Positions 7,963 to 15,154 of a DNA stretch of 64,000 nt are shown here, in pieces. How positions within the stretch are numbered: position 1 is the stretch's first letter; each line of letters begins with the position of its first letter. Position numbers and translations under genes: made by a program. Below the pieces are notes generated by a model, which had not been told where the DNA came from, did no database searches, and saw only the letters and a program-made list of their open reading frames with translations. Origin of the DNA: an uncultured Muribaculaceae bacterium. Lineage in GTDB: Bacteria; Bacteroidota; Bacteroidia; Bacteroidales; Muribaculaceae. Location: positions 29,387 to 93,386 of the forward strand of contig CAJUFH010000003.1 of assembly GCA_910585755.1 (NCBI GenBank). The letters run 5' to 3'.

Positions 7963-9838
7963 ACCCATACCATTTAAAAAACCTATCTCGGTACATAGAT
8001 TTAACTTCATCGTATATCGTCGAAGGCTCAAACATATTACAGTCCGATGTTATCAAATTGGAGTATACCCTATATTTAATATATGCAAACTTCTCTTCAT
8101 CGCCCAAGAGTAGCCATGGCGTACTTAAATTCGGAGCGAGCGATACCGCTTGCCTAAGAAATGCATCCGCTTTCTGATGATTATAGTATTTTAATATGTA
8201 ACCATAGCGCGCGATTGCTTTCGGTGTCATTTCAACTTGAGTTTCATAAATCAGTTTAAGTTTTAACCGCTCTCCGAAGGATGGATCGCATCGAACAATA
8301 TTCAATATGACATCTGAATGGATCAATGGGGGATGCATTGTTATAGCTTCCGCAATTTCAACTAATGCGGCATCCTTACGTCCATCGTGGTAGAGGCTGT
8401 TCCCATACATAACGCGAACAAACGGATTATCGCGTAGAGGCGGACGGCATGAATCTAATGAAATCTTGCCGGAGGCTGCCAATAAAACAGCCGGATACAA
8501 ATCATCCGAATTTCTCTCGTAAACCGTTTCAAGTTTTTGTCCTTCTGTCAAACAGGAAAAACGATACAGTTCAATATGCCATAAAACCAATGCCATTATC
8601 CCAATAAAAAATAATGATTTGACAGATAGACAAAACGAGCTCTTCCACTTTATTAATGATGTAGTCGCTTTATTAGAAACAGCCGAATTGTACCCGCCTA
8701 TAATAGAAACCAAAAGGACACAAGCCGGGAACGAGGACATTAAAAAACCTTGTGTACATTCTTTTATAACACAGAATACAATCAACGAGATAACAATCGA
8801 CGACCCGCGCGTTTTCATACTCCCGACAGCCATACGCAGTAACATAAAAACAATAACGAGGCAAAATCCTGTACCGATTAAGCCGACCTCGATTAACGAT
8901 TGTGAGAGCAGATTAGGGGCACTATTTGTAAATGTTTCGGCATTATAATGTTCGGCAACCATTGAGTAGGAGCCCGGACCATTTCCATACAGCAAACTTG
9001 CGCCATATGACAAAGACGGCAAATCAGTTCTCCAATGATAACTCGCACTATTGGAATAATGCATTAAACTGTCAGCAAACAATCTGATTTCCGGCAATAA
9101 TAAAAAGCAACCAGCACATGAACTAATCAATACCCCAACTTTAGCCTTCGTTCCACACTCCTTTTTCCCGGTTATGAAGAGGCATATGACAAAACAAGCA
9201 TAAGCGAGATACGTCCCCTTGGAAAACGTCGTTATCACCGCGCATGTCAACAGAATTAATAGCATAAATGGGTCTTTGCGGGAAAACAGGGCCACGCAGC
9301 TCAGCTCAACAGCTATTAGTCCAAGACAATTATTAGGATATCCCCACGGCGTATTCATAAAACGAAAATCAAAGCTATCGCTAAATCCGATCTCTCCAAG
9401 TTGATACCTTCTAATGACAAAGCTAATAACTGACCATCCCAGGAATATTATAGCCACCCAGTAGATCTGCGTCGTTAAACGTTCAACAAGCATACTATTG
9501 AGACACAATTTGCGGGATAACAGATAAGAAACGCCCAACAGCGAATATTGAACAATCATCTCTGACCTCTTAACCGGGGCGACCGAGAAACCTATCATCG
9601 CTCGAACTACAAGATACAGACAGAAGCCAACAATAATATAGTCACATACATCCAAGCGTACAATTTTATCCGGGAGAAGAGCGATAGCAATTGCCATAAT
9701 TGCCAGCAGCACAAGATAGCTCGTACTTTGTAGTAGTACAATCATAATAATTGCTGCGGTAATGAGACCTGCGACAATTAAATCCCTATTGTGCTTGTTC
9801 GTTGATTTTTTGACTGCGTCTGTATCAATTAAGCGCAT
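7952..9838 (-). CDS. O-antigen ligase-like (Wzy_C/WaaL fold) membrane protein with TPR-like tail
   Basis: This 628-residue protein has about ten or more hydrophobic segments in residues 18-430. The family landmarks are FSKGTYLAY (from 205), YGNGPGSYS (from 284) and SAPNLLSQSLIEVGLIG (306-322), the large periplasmic loop of Wzy_C/O-antigen ligase proteins. The last about 200 residues are soluble and helical, with NPFVRVMYGNSLYHDGRKDAA and AVSLAPNLSTPWLLLGDEE, which look like degenerate tetratricopeptide repeats. Known relatives ligate or polymerise glycans on the periplasmic side. Here no glycosyltransferase genes are nearby and the gene overlaps the M50 protease gene by 14 bp inside a RiPP-like operon, so an altered substrate is plausible but unproven. 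Confidence 0.75.
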   Translation of the reverse strand: MRLIDTDAVKKSTNKHNRDLIVAGLITAAIIMIVLLQSTSYLVLLAIMAIAIALLPDKIVRLDVCDYIIVGFCLYLVVRAMIGFSVAPVKRSEMIVQYSLLGVSYLLSRKLCLNSMLVERLTTQIYWVAIIFLGWSVISFVIRRYQLGEIGFSDSFDFRFMNTPWGYPNNCLGLIAVELSCVALFSRKDPFMLLILLTCAVITTFSKGTYLAYACFVICLFITGKKECGTKAKVGVLISSCAGCFLLLPEIRLFADSLMHYSNSASYHWRTDLPSLSYGASLLYGNGPGSYSMVAEHYNAETFTNSAPNLLSQSLIEVGLIGTGFCLVIVFMLLRMAVGSMKTRGSSIVISLIVFCVIKECTQGFLMSSFPACVLLVSIIGGYNSAVSNKATTSLIKWKSSFCLSVKSLFFIGIMALVLWHIELYRFSCLTEGQKLETVYERNSDDLYPAVLLAASGKISLDSCRPPLRDNPFVRVMYGNSLYHDGRKDAALVEIAEAITMHPPLIHSDVILNIVRCDPSFGERLKLKLIYETQVEMTPKAIARYGYILKYYNHQKADAFLRQAVSLAPNLSTPWLLLGDEEKFAYIKYRVYSNLITSDCNMFEPSTIYDEVKSMYRDRFFKWYGYEL

Positions 9839-11039
9839 TGTCTCTTCGGTTAACTCTAAAGCGAATCGCCTTAATCATTATCCACCCTATGTATATAAGT
9901 GTCATAACAAAGATTGAGTAGGACAACACGTTCTTCACTATCGCAAACGGAGGAGTCACATAGTTGGCCATATAAGAAAACAGCAATCTGACATCAGAAA
10001 TATAATTGCTTCCGCTACTATATAGCACATATGGTATCACATAGAAGAAATAGAATAGCAGAAAAGCAATGGAAAGTACGGAGTAGCCAATGAAGAAGTA
10101 TTTACGCATCGGTGACAACCCACTAATCAGAGAGTGTCTTTGCGATTCAAGTTTTGAGCGGCCAAAACATTGTTTGAGCCAATTATAGGTTTCATTCCTC
10201 AAATTTGGCACATCCAATGCGTCTGTCGCTATCCAATACCCATCAAATTTCAGAAATGGATTTAATGTGACTATAAAGCCGAGATTAGTTGCAAGTATTA
10301 AAAAACGCGCGACCTCGTCTCGGGTTATAAAATAATAACATAGTACTGCGATTAGAAAGAAACATTGAAAATAAACGCCTGCGATATTCACTATATGCCG
10401 CCGCGATGTTGGCAATTGCCAAATTCTCGTAACATCAGTGTATAGCAGAGGGAAATTTAAGTATATACCAAATCCAATCTCTCCGGGAGAAATGCCGAAA
10501 TTAGTGCATGCTGTCGCATGCCCAAGTTCGTGAATAAACGACGATAATAAGACGAACGCCATAATTACAGCGATTCCCTCTATACCAACTCTTCCGCTAA
10601 AATTCAGCAAATCTTCAGGTTGCGAGAAATATAATATCTCCAAAGCAACAGTGGCTATTAACGTAAGTATGATGACATATCTATTAAAAAGCGGCTTAAG
10701 ACGTTCTGCCATCGCACCAACTATTCTCGGAGGGACAATCGAGCGTCTGAAAATGAATCCCGGATTATTGTCTTTACGCGGAATCGGCGCTAACAACGGG
10801 TCTATGACCTTATCTATGGCAGTGCTAATCTGACTCTCGGTATAACCGCCATTAATCTCCTTAAAAGCGCTGACAGCGTCCGCCCGCTTATCGGCCTCTT
10901 GGAGGCATCTAAGCAACGTAACCACTTGGCTGCTTACCTTAAAAAAACGGCCGCGACAAGATACGACCCAATGGCTGGCTCTGTCAGAATCTCCCGAGAG
11001 GTTCTCCCTATGGATGGTGATGCATTTATAACGTTCCAC
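9825..11039 (-). CDS. PqqD-like (RRE) domain fused to M50 site-2-type membrane metalloprotease
   Basis: This 404-residue protein has, at residues about 21-92, a small soluble domain (SHWVVSCRGRFFKVSSQVV, then ADAVSAFKEINGGY and helices) with the beta-hairpin plus three-helix pattern of PqqD/RiPP recognition elements. From residue 120 it is a polytopic M50 protease: FIHELGHAT (HELGH at 170-174, zinc and general base) and LNPFLKFDGYW (260-269, third zinc ligand Asp). RRE domains bind RiPP leader peptides, so this looks like a leader-directed intramembrane maturation protease. It starts with GTG at 11039, sharing one base with the TAG of the preceding barrel gene; no nearer ATG exists before residue 110. 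The catalytic residues appear intact. Confidence 0.82.
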   Translation of the reverse strand: MERYKCITIHRENLSGDSDRASHWVVSCRGRFFKVSSQVVTLLRCLQEADKRADAVSAFKEINGGYTESQISTAIDKVIDPLLAPIPRKDNNPGFIFRRSIVPPRIVGAMAERLKPLFNRYVIILTLIATVALEILYFSQPEDLLNFSGRVGIEGIAVIMAFVLLSSFIHELGHATACTNFGISPGEIGFGIYLNFPLLYTDVTRIWQLPTSRRHIVNIAGVYFQCFFLIAVLCYYFITRDEVARFLILATNLGFIVTLNPFLKFDGYWIATDALDVPNLRNETYNWLKQCFGRSKLESQRHSLISGLSPMRKYFFIGYSVLSIAFLLFYFFYVIPYVLYSSGSNYISDVRLLFSYMANYVTPPFAIVKNVLSYSIFVMTLIYIGWIMIKAIRFRVNRRDNALN

Positions 11040-13351
11040 TATCTTGCCTTAATTAGCGCGTTTTCCAACTTGTTTTCGACGGGCTTCATGTCTTCTTTTT
11101 TGATGCTCTTGCCAAAGTCGAAGGTGTATGCGGCCTTTATGAACCCGTGGCGGCTCGCGGTTCTCGAAATAAGCGTGTTGTCGTATTTATAAACGGGATT
11201 AAACGACGTGAATCTGTAATCCGCTTTTTTTGTGAACAGATTTTCCATACCGGCCTCAAATCGCCAGTGGCTGATTGCATAAGATACGGAGAGTCCGTAT
11301 TTCCATGGAGTCGTCACTTTTGCCAAATCCACCCCCATCATAACCTGGGGAGTAGACATCAAAATATTCGCGCTGAAATTACCGAAATAATAAGTTCCAT
11401 TAAACTTCCCTTCCCAACTCTCTGCCTTAACATTCTGATACCCGCGGTATGAATACCTGTTATATCCACCGCTAATCTGAAGGTTCAAGGCCTGGAGCGG
11501 ACGATATGTAAACGATAGGTTTGTATTTAGATAGTGGGAATTTTCATCTGTACGCCAACTTTCAACTATTCTGTCCTCCTCTGCTGAAAAGCAGCTTACG
11601 GGGAGTCTGTGGTTATACTGGTACTGAGCCATTACCTGTATTCCCAACTTCCCGGTATTATATGCGTAAACAAGCAGTCCCTGATAAAGTTTCGTATTGT
11701 CGATGTCTGGGTTGCCCCTTATGATATGCAACGCATTCACCGCTTGCTCGGCGGTAGACAGACTTGCGAGATTCGGAAAAGAATTACCGATATTACAAGA
11801 GGCCATTATGAACTGTCGGTCTGTGAGTGCGGTGGTCGCTCTGAGGTTCAGACGCGGAGCGAACAATTTTATAGCATCCCTGCCATGTTGACGATACTGT
11901 AACGCCGAAATCCCCGGCTGGAACATAAGCCGTGTTCTCTTCCCGATAGGATGGACATATTGCGCGAACAACAGTTCTTCGTTGCTCCATAGGGACGAAC
12001 GAGAAATGTTGGTACCTCTATAATCGGCGCGGCTGTCTTTGAATAAGTCTATGAATTTGACAGAAATTGAATTGCCCCGCTTGAATGTCACGCCATACGC
12101 CAGCGTTATGTCAGCATCCCAGCGGTGCTCGACGGAGCTGTTTGAAATTTGCGTCAGTTCGTTTTCTATCCCCTCTTCTTTCAAGAAGTATGAATAATTG
12201 TTTTTCGTATACGCCCCCTGCATTGTAACCTCAAAAAAATGACGACCGGGAAAATTGAACCTGCCGTGAAGCCTGGCATTTCCTTTTTGTCCTCGGCTCT
12301 TTGTTTCTGTGCGCCGCTTCGACTGCCAGCCAGCGCCAGATTCGTTAGAATAACCGATATTTTCGGTCACACGTCGAAAAGGAGCATTGTCGCGGTTAAA
12401 AAAAGCAGAAGCCTGAAGCTTGCGCTTTTTGTTGATGTTTGTAATATCGACTTGGGCATATTCCTTGTCGTTCCTGACGCGGGCGTTCCCGGTTCGCGTA
12501 TTCTGCCTGATAACATCGCCTGCCAAATGATAGGCAGCCGTCCAGTCTGTACGGTCGGCATCGTGTTCGGCCAAGCCATATCCGCCATATATCTGAAATG
12601 TGGTATTCTTGTGCGATATTCTGCTTGCGACATTGTAAGTCCCGTCAAGATAACCAATTGTTTGCTCACCATTCACTTCGGCATAACCTCCTGTCTCGCG
12701 CACAATAAAATTCACCACCGCGTTTTCTCCGGCATATTGTCCTGAAGGAGCATCGTAATATTCCACACGCACTACATCCTTTGCCCGAATCGCCTTGACT
12801 TCGCGCTGGGATGCCTTTATTCCGTTAATGTATAAAGCGGCGTTGCCAAACAAGGCCGAAACCTCGCCCGATTCCTTATCTACCGTGACGCCGGGAATCA
12901 TCAGACTGTTCAGCAAGTCATACCCTCCAAAAGAATGTCGTTTTTGATCAATTCCGGGTATGGCGACTAAATGTCCTTTTTCATTCCTTATAATTGGCTG
13001 CCCCACAACTACGACCTCTTTCAAAGCATAGGCAGCCTCCATCATTACGACGTCAACAGAAAGTCGCTCGCTTCCGGAAAAACTCACACTTTTGGCAATC
13101 GGCTCAAAGCCCACGGAAGAAAAGCATATAATTCCATTTTCCTCCGCGATTCCGTTTAGGGCGTATCTGCCGATGGAATCGGTTACCGTTGATTTTACAA
13201 AGCTGGAGTCCTGCTTCAAAAACCTTACGGCAACAAAATCCAGTGGGAAATTTTCAGAATCGCACACACGACCATTCAGTGAGTTTTGCGCTAGGCAAAA
13301 CCCACTGAACGCCAGTGTGGCAGTCGCCATGATGAGTTTACATAAACTCAC
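11039..13351 (-). CDS. Outer-membrane beta-barrel protein, TonB-receptor-like with CarboxypepD_reg-like domain
   Basis: This 770-residue protein begins from GTG as MSLCKLIMATATLAFSGFCLAQ, a good signal peptide with one Lys. An ATG at 13330 would leave a signal without positive charge, and a frame open to 13423 begins with TTG, so GTG at 13351 is preferred. A CarboxypepD_reg-like domain follows (NSLNGRVCDSENFPLDFVAV), then a plug-like region ending EVVVVGQPII and VRVEYYDAPSGQYAGENAVV, and a long beta-barrel of the outer-membrane family-3 type ending YTFDFGKSIKKEDMK. It starts 14 bp inside the precursor gene, so the two are tightly coupled. In a RiPP locus it could export or take up the product or serve as its immunity receptor; which is unknown. 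Confidence 0.78.
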   Translation of the reverse strand: MSLCKLIMATATLAFSGFCLAQNSLNGRVCDSENFPLDFVAVRFLKQDSSFVKSTVTDSIGRYALNGIAEENGIICFSSVGFEPIAKSVSFSGSERLSVDVVMMEAAYALKEVVVVGQPIIRNEKGHLVAIPGIDQKRHSFGGYDLLNSLMIPGVTVDKESGEVSALFGNAALYINGIKASQREVKAIRAKDVVRVEYYDAPSGQYAGENAVVNFIVRETGGYAEVNGEQTIGYLDGTYNVASRISHKNTTFQIYGGYGLAEHDADRTDWTAAYHLAGDVIRQNTRTGNARVRNDKEYAQVDITNINKKRKLQASAFFNRDNAPFRRVTENIGYSNESGAGWQSKRRTETKSRGQKGNARLHGRFNFPGRHFFEVTMQGAYTKNNYSYFLKEEGIENELTQISNSSVEHRWDADITLAYGVTFKRGNSISVKFIDLFKDSRADYRGTNISRSSLWSNEELLFAQYVHPIGKRTRLMFQPGISALQYRQHGRDAIKLFAPRLNLRATTALTDRQFIMASCNIGNSFPNLASLSTAEQAVNALHIIRGNPDIDNTKLYQGLLVYAYNTGKLGIQVMAQYQYNHRLPVSCFSAEEDRIVESWRTDENSHYLNTNLSFTYRPLQALNLQISGGYNRYSYRGYQNVKAESWEGKFNGTYYFGNFSANILMSTPQVMMGVDLAKVTTPWKYGLSVSYAISHWRFEAGMENLFTKKADYRFTSFNPVYKYDNTLISRTASRHGFIKAAYTFDFGKSIKKEDMKPVENKLENALIKAR

Positions 13352-13538
13352 CGCAAACGAAACAGATTGTGCATTGGAAACAATCCGTCGACAGTTGCAT
13401 CGCAGAGTCCGCAGCCGTTCCAAGAGCGATTGGATCGGTTTCCAAACGTTCTTCGAGTTCGGTGACGGAAAATTCTGTTAGAGTCTCATTGTTAAGAGAC
13501 TTCATTTCTTGTTCTATTTTTGTTTCTTTCTCCTTCAT
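13338..13538 (-). CDS. Putative RiPP precursor peptide with CxxCxxCxxC core
   Basis: This 66-residue peptide has a charged leader (FSVTELEERLETDPI, residues 23-37), then a short small-residue linker (ALGTAADSAM), then a core DCFQCTICFVCGEFM. Four cysteines at 53, 56, 59 and 62 are spaced exactly three apart. It begins two bases after the radical SAM stop and ends inside the start of the barrel gene, which is the usual place for a RiPP precursor. A second in-frame Met at 12 could also be the start. The leader plus Cys-rich C-terminus next to a SPASM radical SAM enzyme and an RRE domain suggests thioether formation by the enzyme. I do not recognise the exact family. A tiny Fe-S binding peptide is the alternative. 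Confidence 0.75.
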   Translation of the reverse strand: MKEKETKIEQEMKSLNNETLTEFSVTELEERLETDPIALGTAADSAMQLSTDCFQCTICFVCGEFM

Positions 13539-13540
13539 AT

Positions 13541-14875
13541 TTAGTTAATTTTAGGTGAGGTTGCATTCAATATATGTTTAGCAACGGCAGAGAGCCTTGA
13601 CTCAAAATCATCACAACATGATAACCGCCCGGTATTAATAGCTTTTGCCTGACACCCTCCTCCGCAAATCAAAGCATATTTACACTTTGCGCAAGATTCC
13701 GTTTTAGCTATTTGTCTGTTATGCCAATAATCCATTTTTGCCTCGTCAAAAACAAGAGCTGGGATATAGTTCCCTATAATCTGATTATCGGATCCGACAA
13801 AGTCATAGCAAGCGTAAATCGCCCCATCCGGGTCCAAGATATAAGTTGTAGAGTTCGCACCGCAATGTTGCGAACTCAACGACAGCGAGCGGCCATACGT
13901 TATCGCATTTTTCAAATTGCTATACAACTGTATGTCAAACGGTATTGGCGGCTTCGTGTGGGTGAGTTTTTCAACAAACTCAGACACAGGTAAGTCTCCT
14001 TCATTCGGAGCATATCCATCCGGGCAAAAATTCCCCTCCCCACTTATGTGCTCTGCATAAATGCCAAAATGAGGATGCGATAAAATACCCTCGGATTGTA
14101 ATATGTCCAGCAGGTTTCCCAAGTCGTCAACGTTTGTCGCATCCACATTTACTCTAACTTTGACTTTTGCTCCATATTTTAAAGCCAAATCTATATTTGA
14201 TAATATTTTCCTAAAAGAGCCCCTCCCGGAATTATGGAAACGCCGTGAATTATGCAGATTTTCTGCTCCATCCATTGTAATCTGCACGCCGAACAATTTA
14301 CCCTCGCCTAAAAACTCCGCATACTGGTCTAAATCATACCCATTTGTAGTTGCAGTAAATTGATAGCCGTGTTCACAGCCCTTGGTTATTAGCTCGCCTA
14401 CACGTGCCTTGTTTGTCCTGAGCAGTGGCTCTCCGCCAAAAAGGGTAATCACGTCGTTATGTAACTGCCTGTTAGGCTCGATGTGCATAAGAGCATCATA
14501 CATTAAGTCAACTCCTTTGGACGTAAGCTGTTTATGAGTGTGATTATTTAAACGTCCCTGCTCAAAGCAGTATGGGCATTTGAAATTACACGCATATGAT
14601 ACTATAAATGAGAAATTCTTTTTAAGGTAAGAATTTCTCCCCGTCAAAGCCCGAGCTATTCGATGAACGTATTGGGTTTCCTCTTCGCTGGTTTTATCAG
14701 TTAAATAGCCTCGGCCTATCAATTTTTCTCGAATATCCTCATTTATCTCACCAGTCGAGGACAATGCTTCATATAGTCCTGAAGATATTAAATCAACCGC
14801 TCCTGTATATCCGTGCAAAGTTAGACATTGTTCATTATGCACTGGTATAAATATTGTATAATCGGATAGTCTCAT
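13541..14875 (-). CDS. Radical SAM/SPASM domain peptide maturase
   Basis: This 444-residue protein has a CxxxCxxC cluster site in SYACNFKCPYCFEQ (Cys96, 100, 103), followed by the LFGGEPLL GGE motif and a TATTNGYDL strand typical of radical SAM TIM barrels. The C-terminal SPASM region contains HCGANSTTYILDPDGAIYAC and CAKCKYALICGGGCQAKA plus CCDDF, enough cysteines for auxiliary Fe-S clusters. The N-terminal about 80 residues (YTIFIPVHNEQCLTLHGYTG) match the variable front part found in peptide-modifying members. It heads the operon, with a good promoter 24 bases upstream. By family it would modify the adjacent Cys-rich peptide, for example by Cys thioether links; bond type is not predictable from sequence. 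Confidence 0.9.
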   Translation of the reverse strand: MRLSDYTIFIPVHNEQCLTLHGYTGAVDLISSGLYEALSSTGEINEDIREKLIGRGYLTDKTSEEETQYVHRIARALTGRNSYLKKNFSFIVSYACNFKCPYCFEQGRLNNHTHKQLTSKGVDLMYDALMHIEPNRQLHNDVITLFGGEPLLRTNKARVGELITKGCEHGYQFTATTNGYDLDQYAEFLGEGKLFGVQITMDGAENLHNSRRFHNSGRGSFRKILSNIDLALKYGAKVKVRVNVDATNVDDLGNLLDILQSEGILSHPHFGIYAEHISGEGNFCPDGYAPNEGDLPVSEFVEKLTHTKPPIPFDIQLYSNLKNAITYGRSLSLSSQHCGANSTTYILDPDGAIYACYDFVGSDNQIIGNYIPALVFDEAKMDYWHNRQIAKTESCAKCKYALICGGGCQAKAINTGRLSCCDDFESRLSAVAKHILNATSPKIN

Positions 14876-14898
14876 GGTTCGATTTAATAGATTTTGCG

Positions 14899-14930
14899 CA
14901 AATGTATGATATTTTTTTTAATCTCGCAAT
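14899..14930 (-). promoter_or_regulatory. Promoter of the RiPP-like operon
   Basis: On the minus strand a perfect -7 box TACATTTG (forward 14899-14906) lies 20 bases downstream of ATTG (14927-14930). The predicted start site is about 17 bases before the radical SAM ATG. It is the only good promoter seen ahead of the six overlapping genes. Confidence 0.7.
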
Positions 14931-15105
14931 TTTTATGTAGACAAATTTTCCACACTGCGTTGTAGCTCATTGACTGCCGCTTTAACATACATTAAATCAG
15001 AGTTTTTCATGGCATCTAAAACGTGGCCTTTGTGATTAGCACCTTCATTGTTTTATTATTAAGAGCCGGCCAATGTATACATAATGGAGCCGGCGGCCAT
15101 ATTTT

Positions 15106-15137
15106 TTTGCGTTTGAGCGGGGAAAAAGCTAATTTTG
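15106..15137 (+). promoter_or_regulatory. Promoter of nadB
   Basis: A perfect TTTG box (15106-15109), 20 bases of spacer and a perfect TAATTTTG -7 box (15130-15137) lie just upstream of the nadB ATG at 15155. This supports that start over an open frame extending to 15023. A 10-bp palindrome atgtatacat (15073-15082) lies just upstream and between this and the divergent promoter, a possible operator. Confidence 0.75.
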
Positions 15138-15154
15138 CAACCTACATCGAAGCA

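Noticed and set aside
13352..13423. TTG start for the barrel gene at 13423
   Set aside because: It would run through most of the precursor core in another frame; the GTG at 13351 already gives a good signal peptide.
13338..13538. Ferredoxin-type Fe-S protein
   Set aside because: The spacing CxxCxxCxxC is near the 4Fe-4S pattern but lacks the final Cys-x3-Cys-Pro and the protein is too small; context favours a precursor peptide. Kept only as an alternative.
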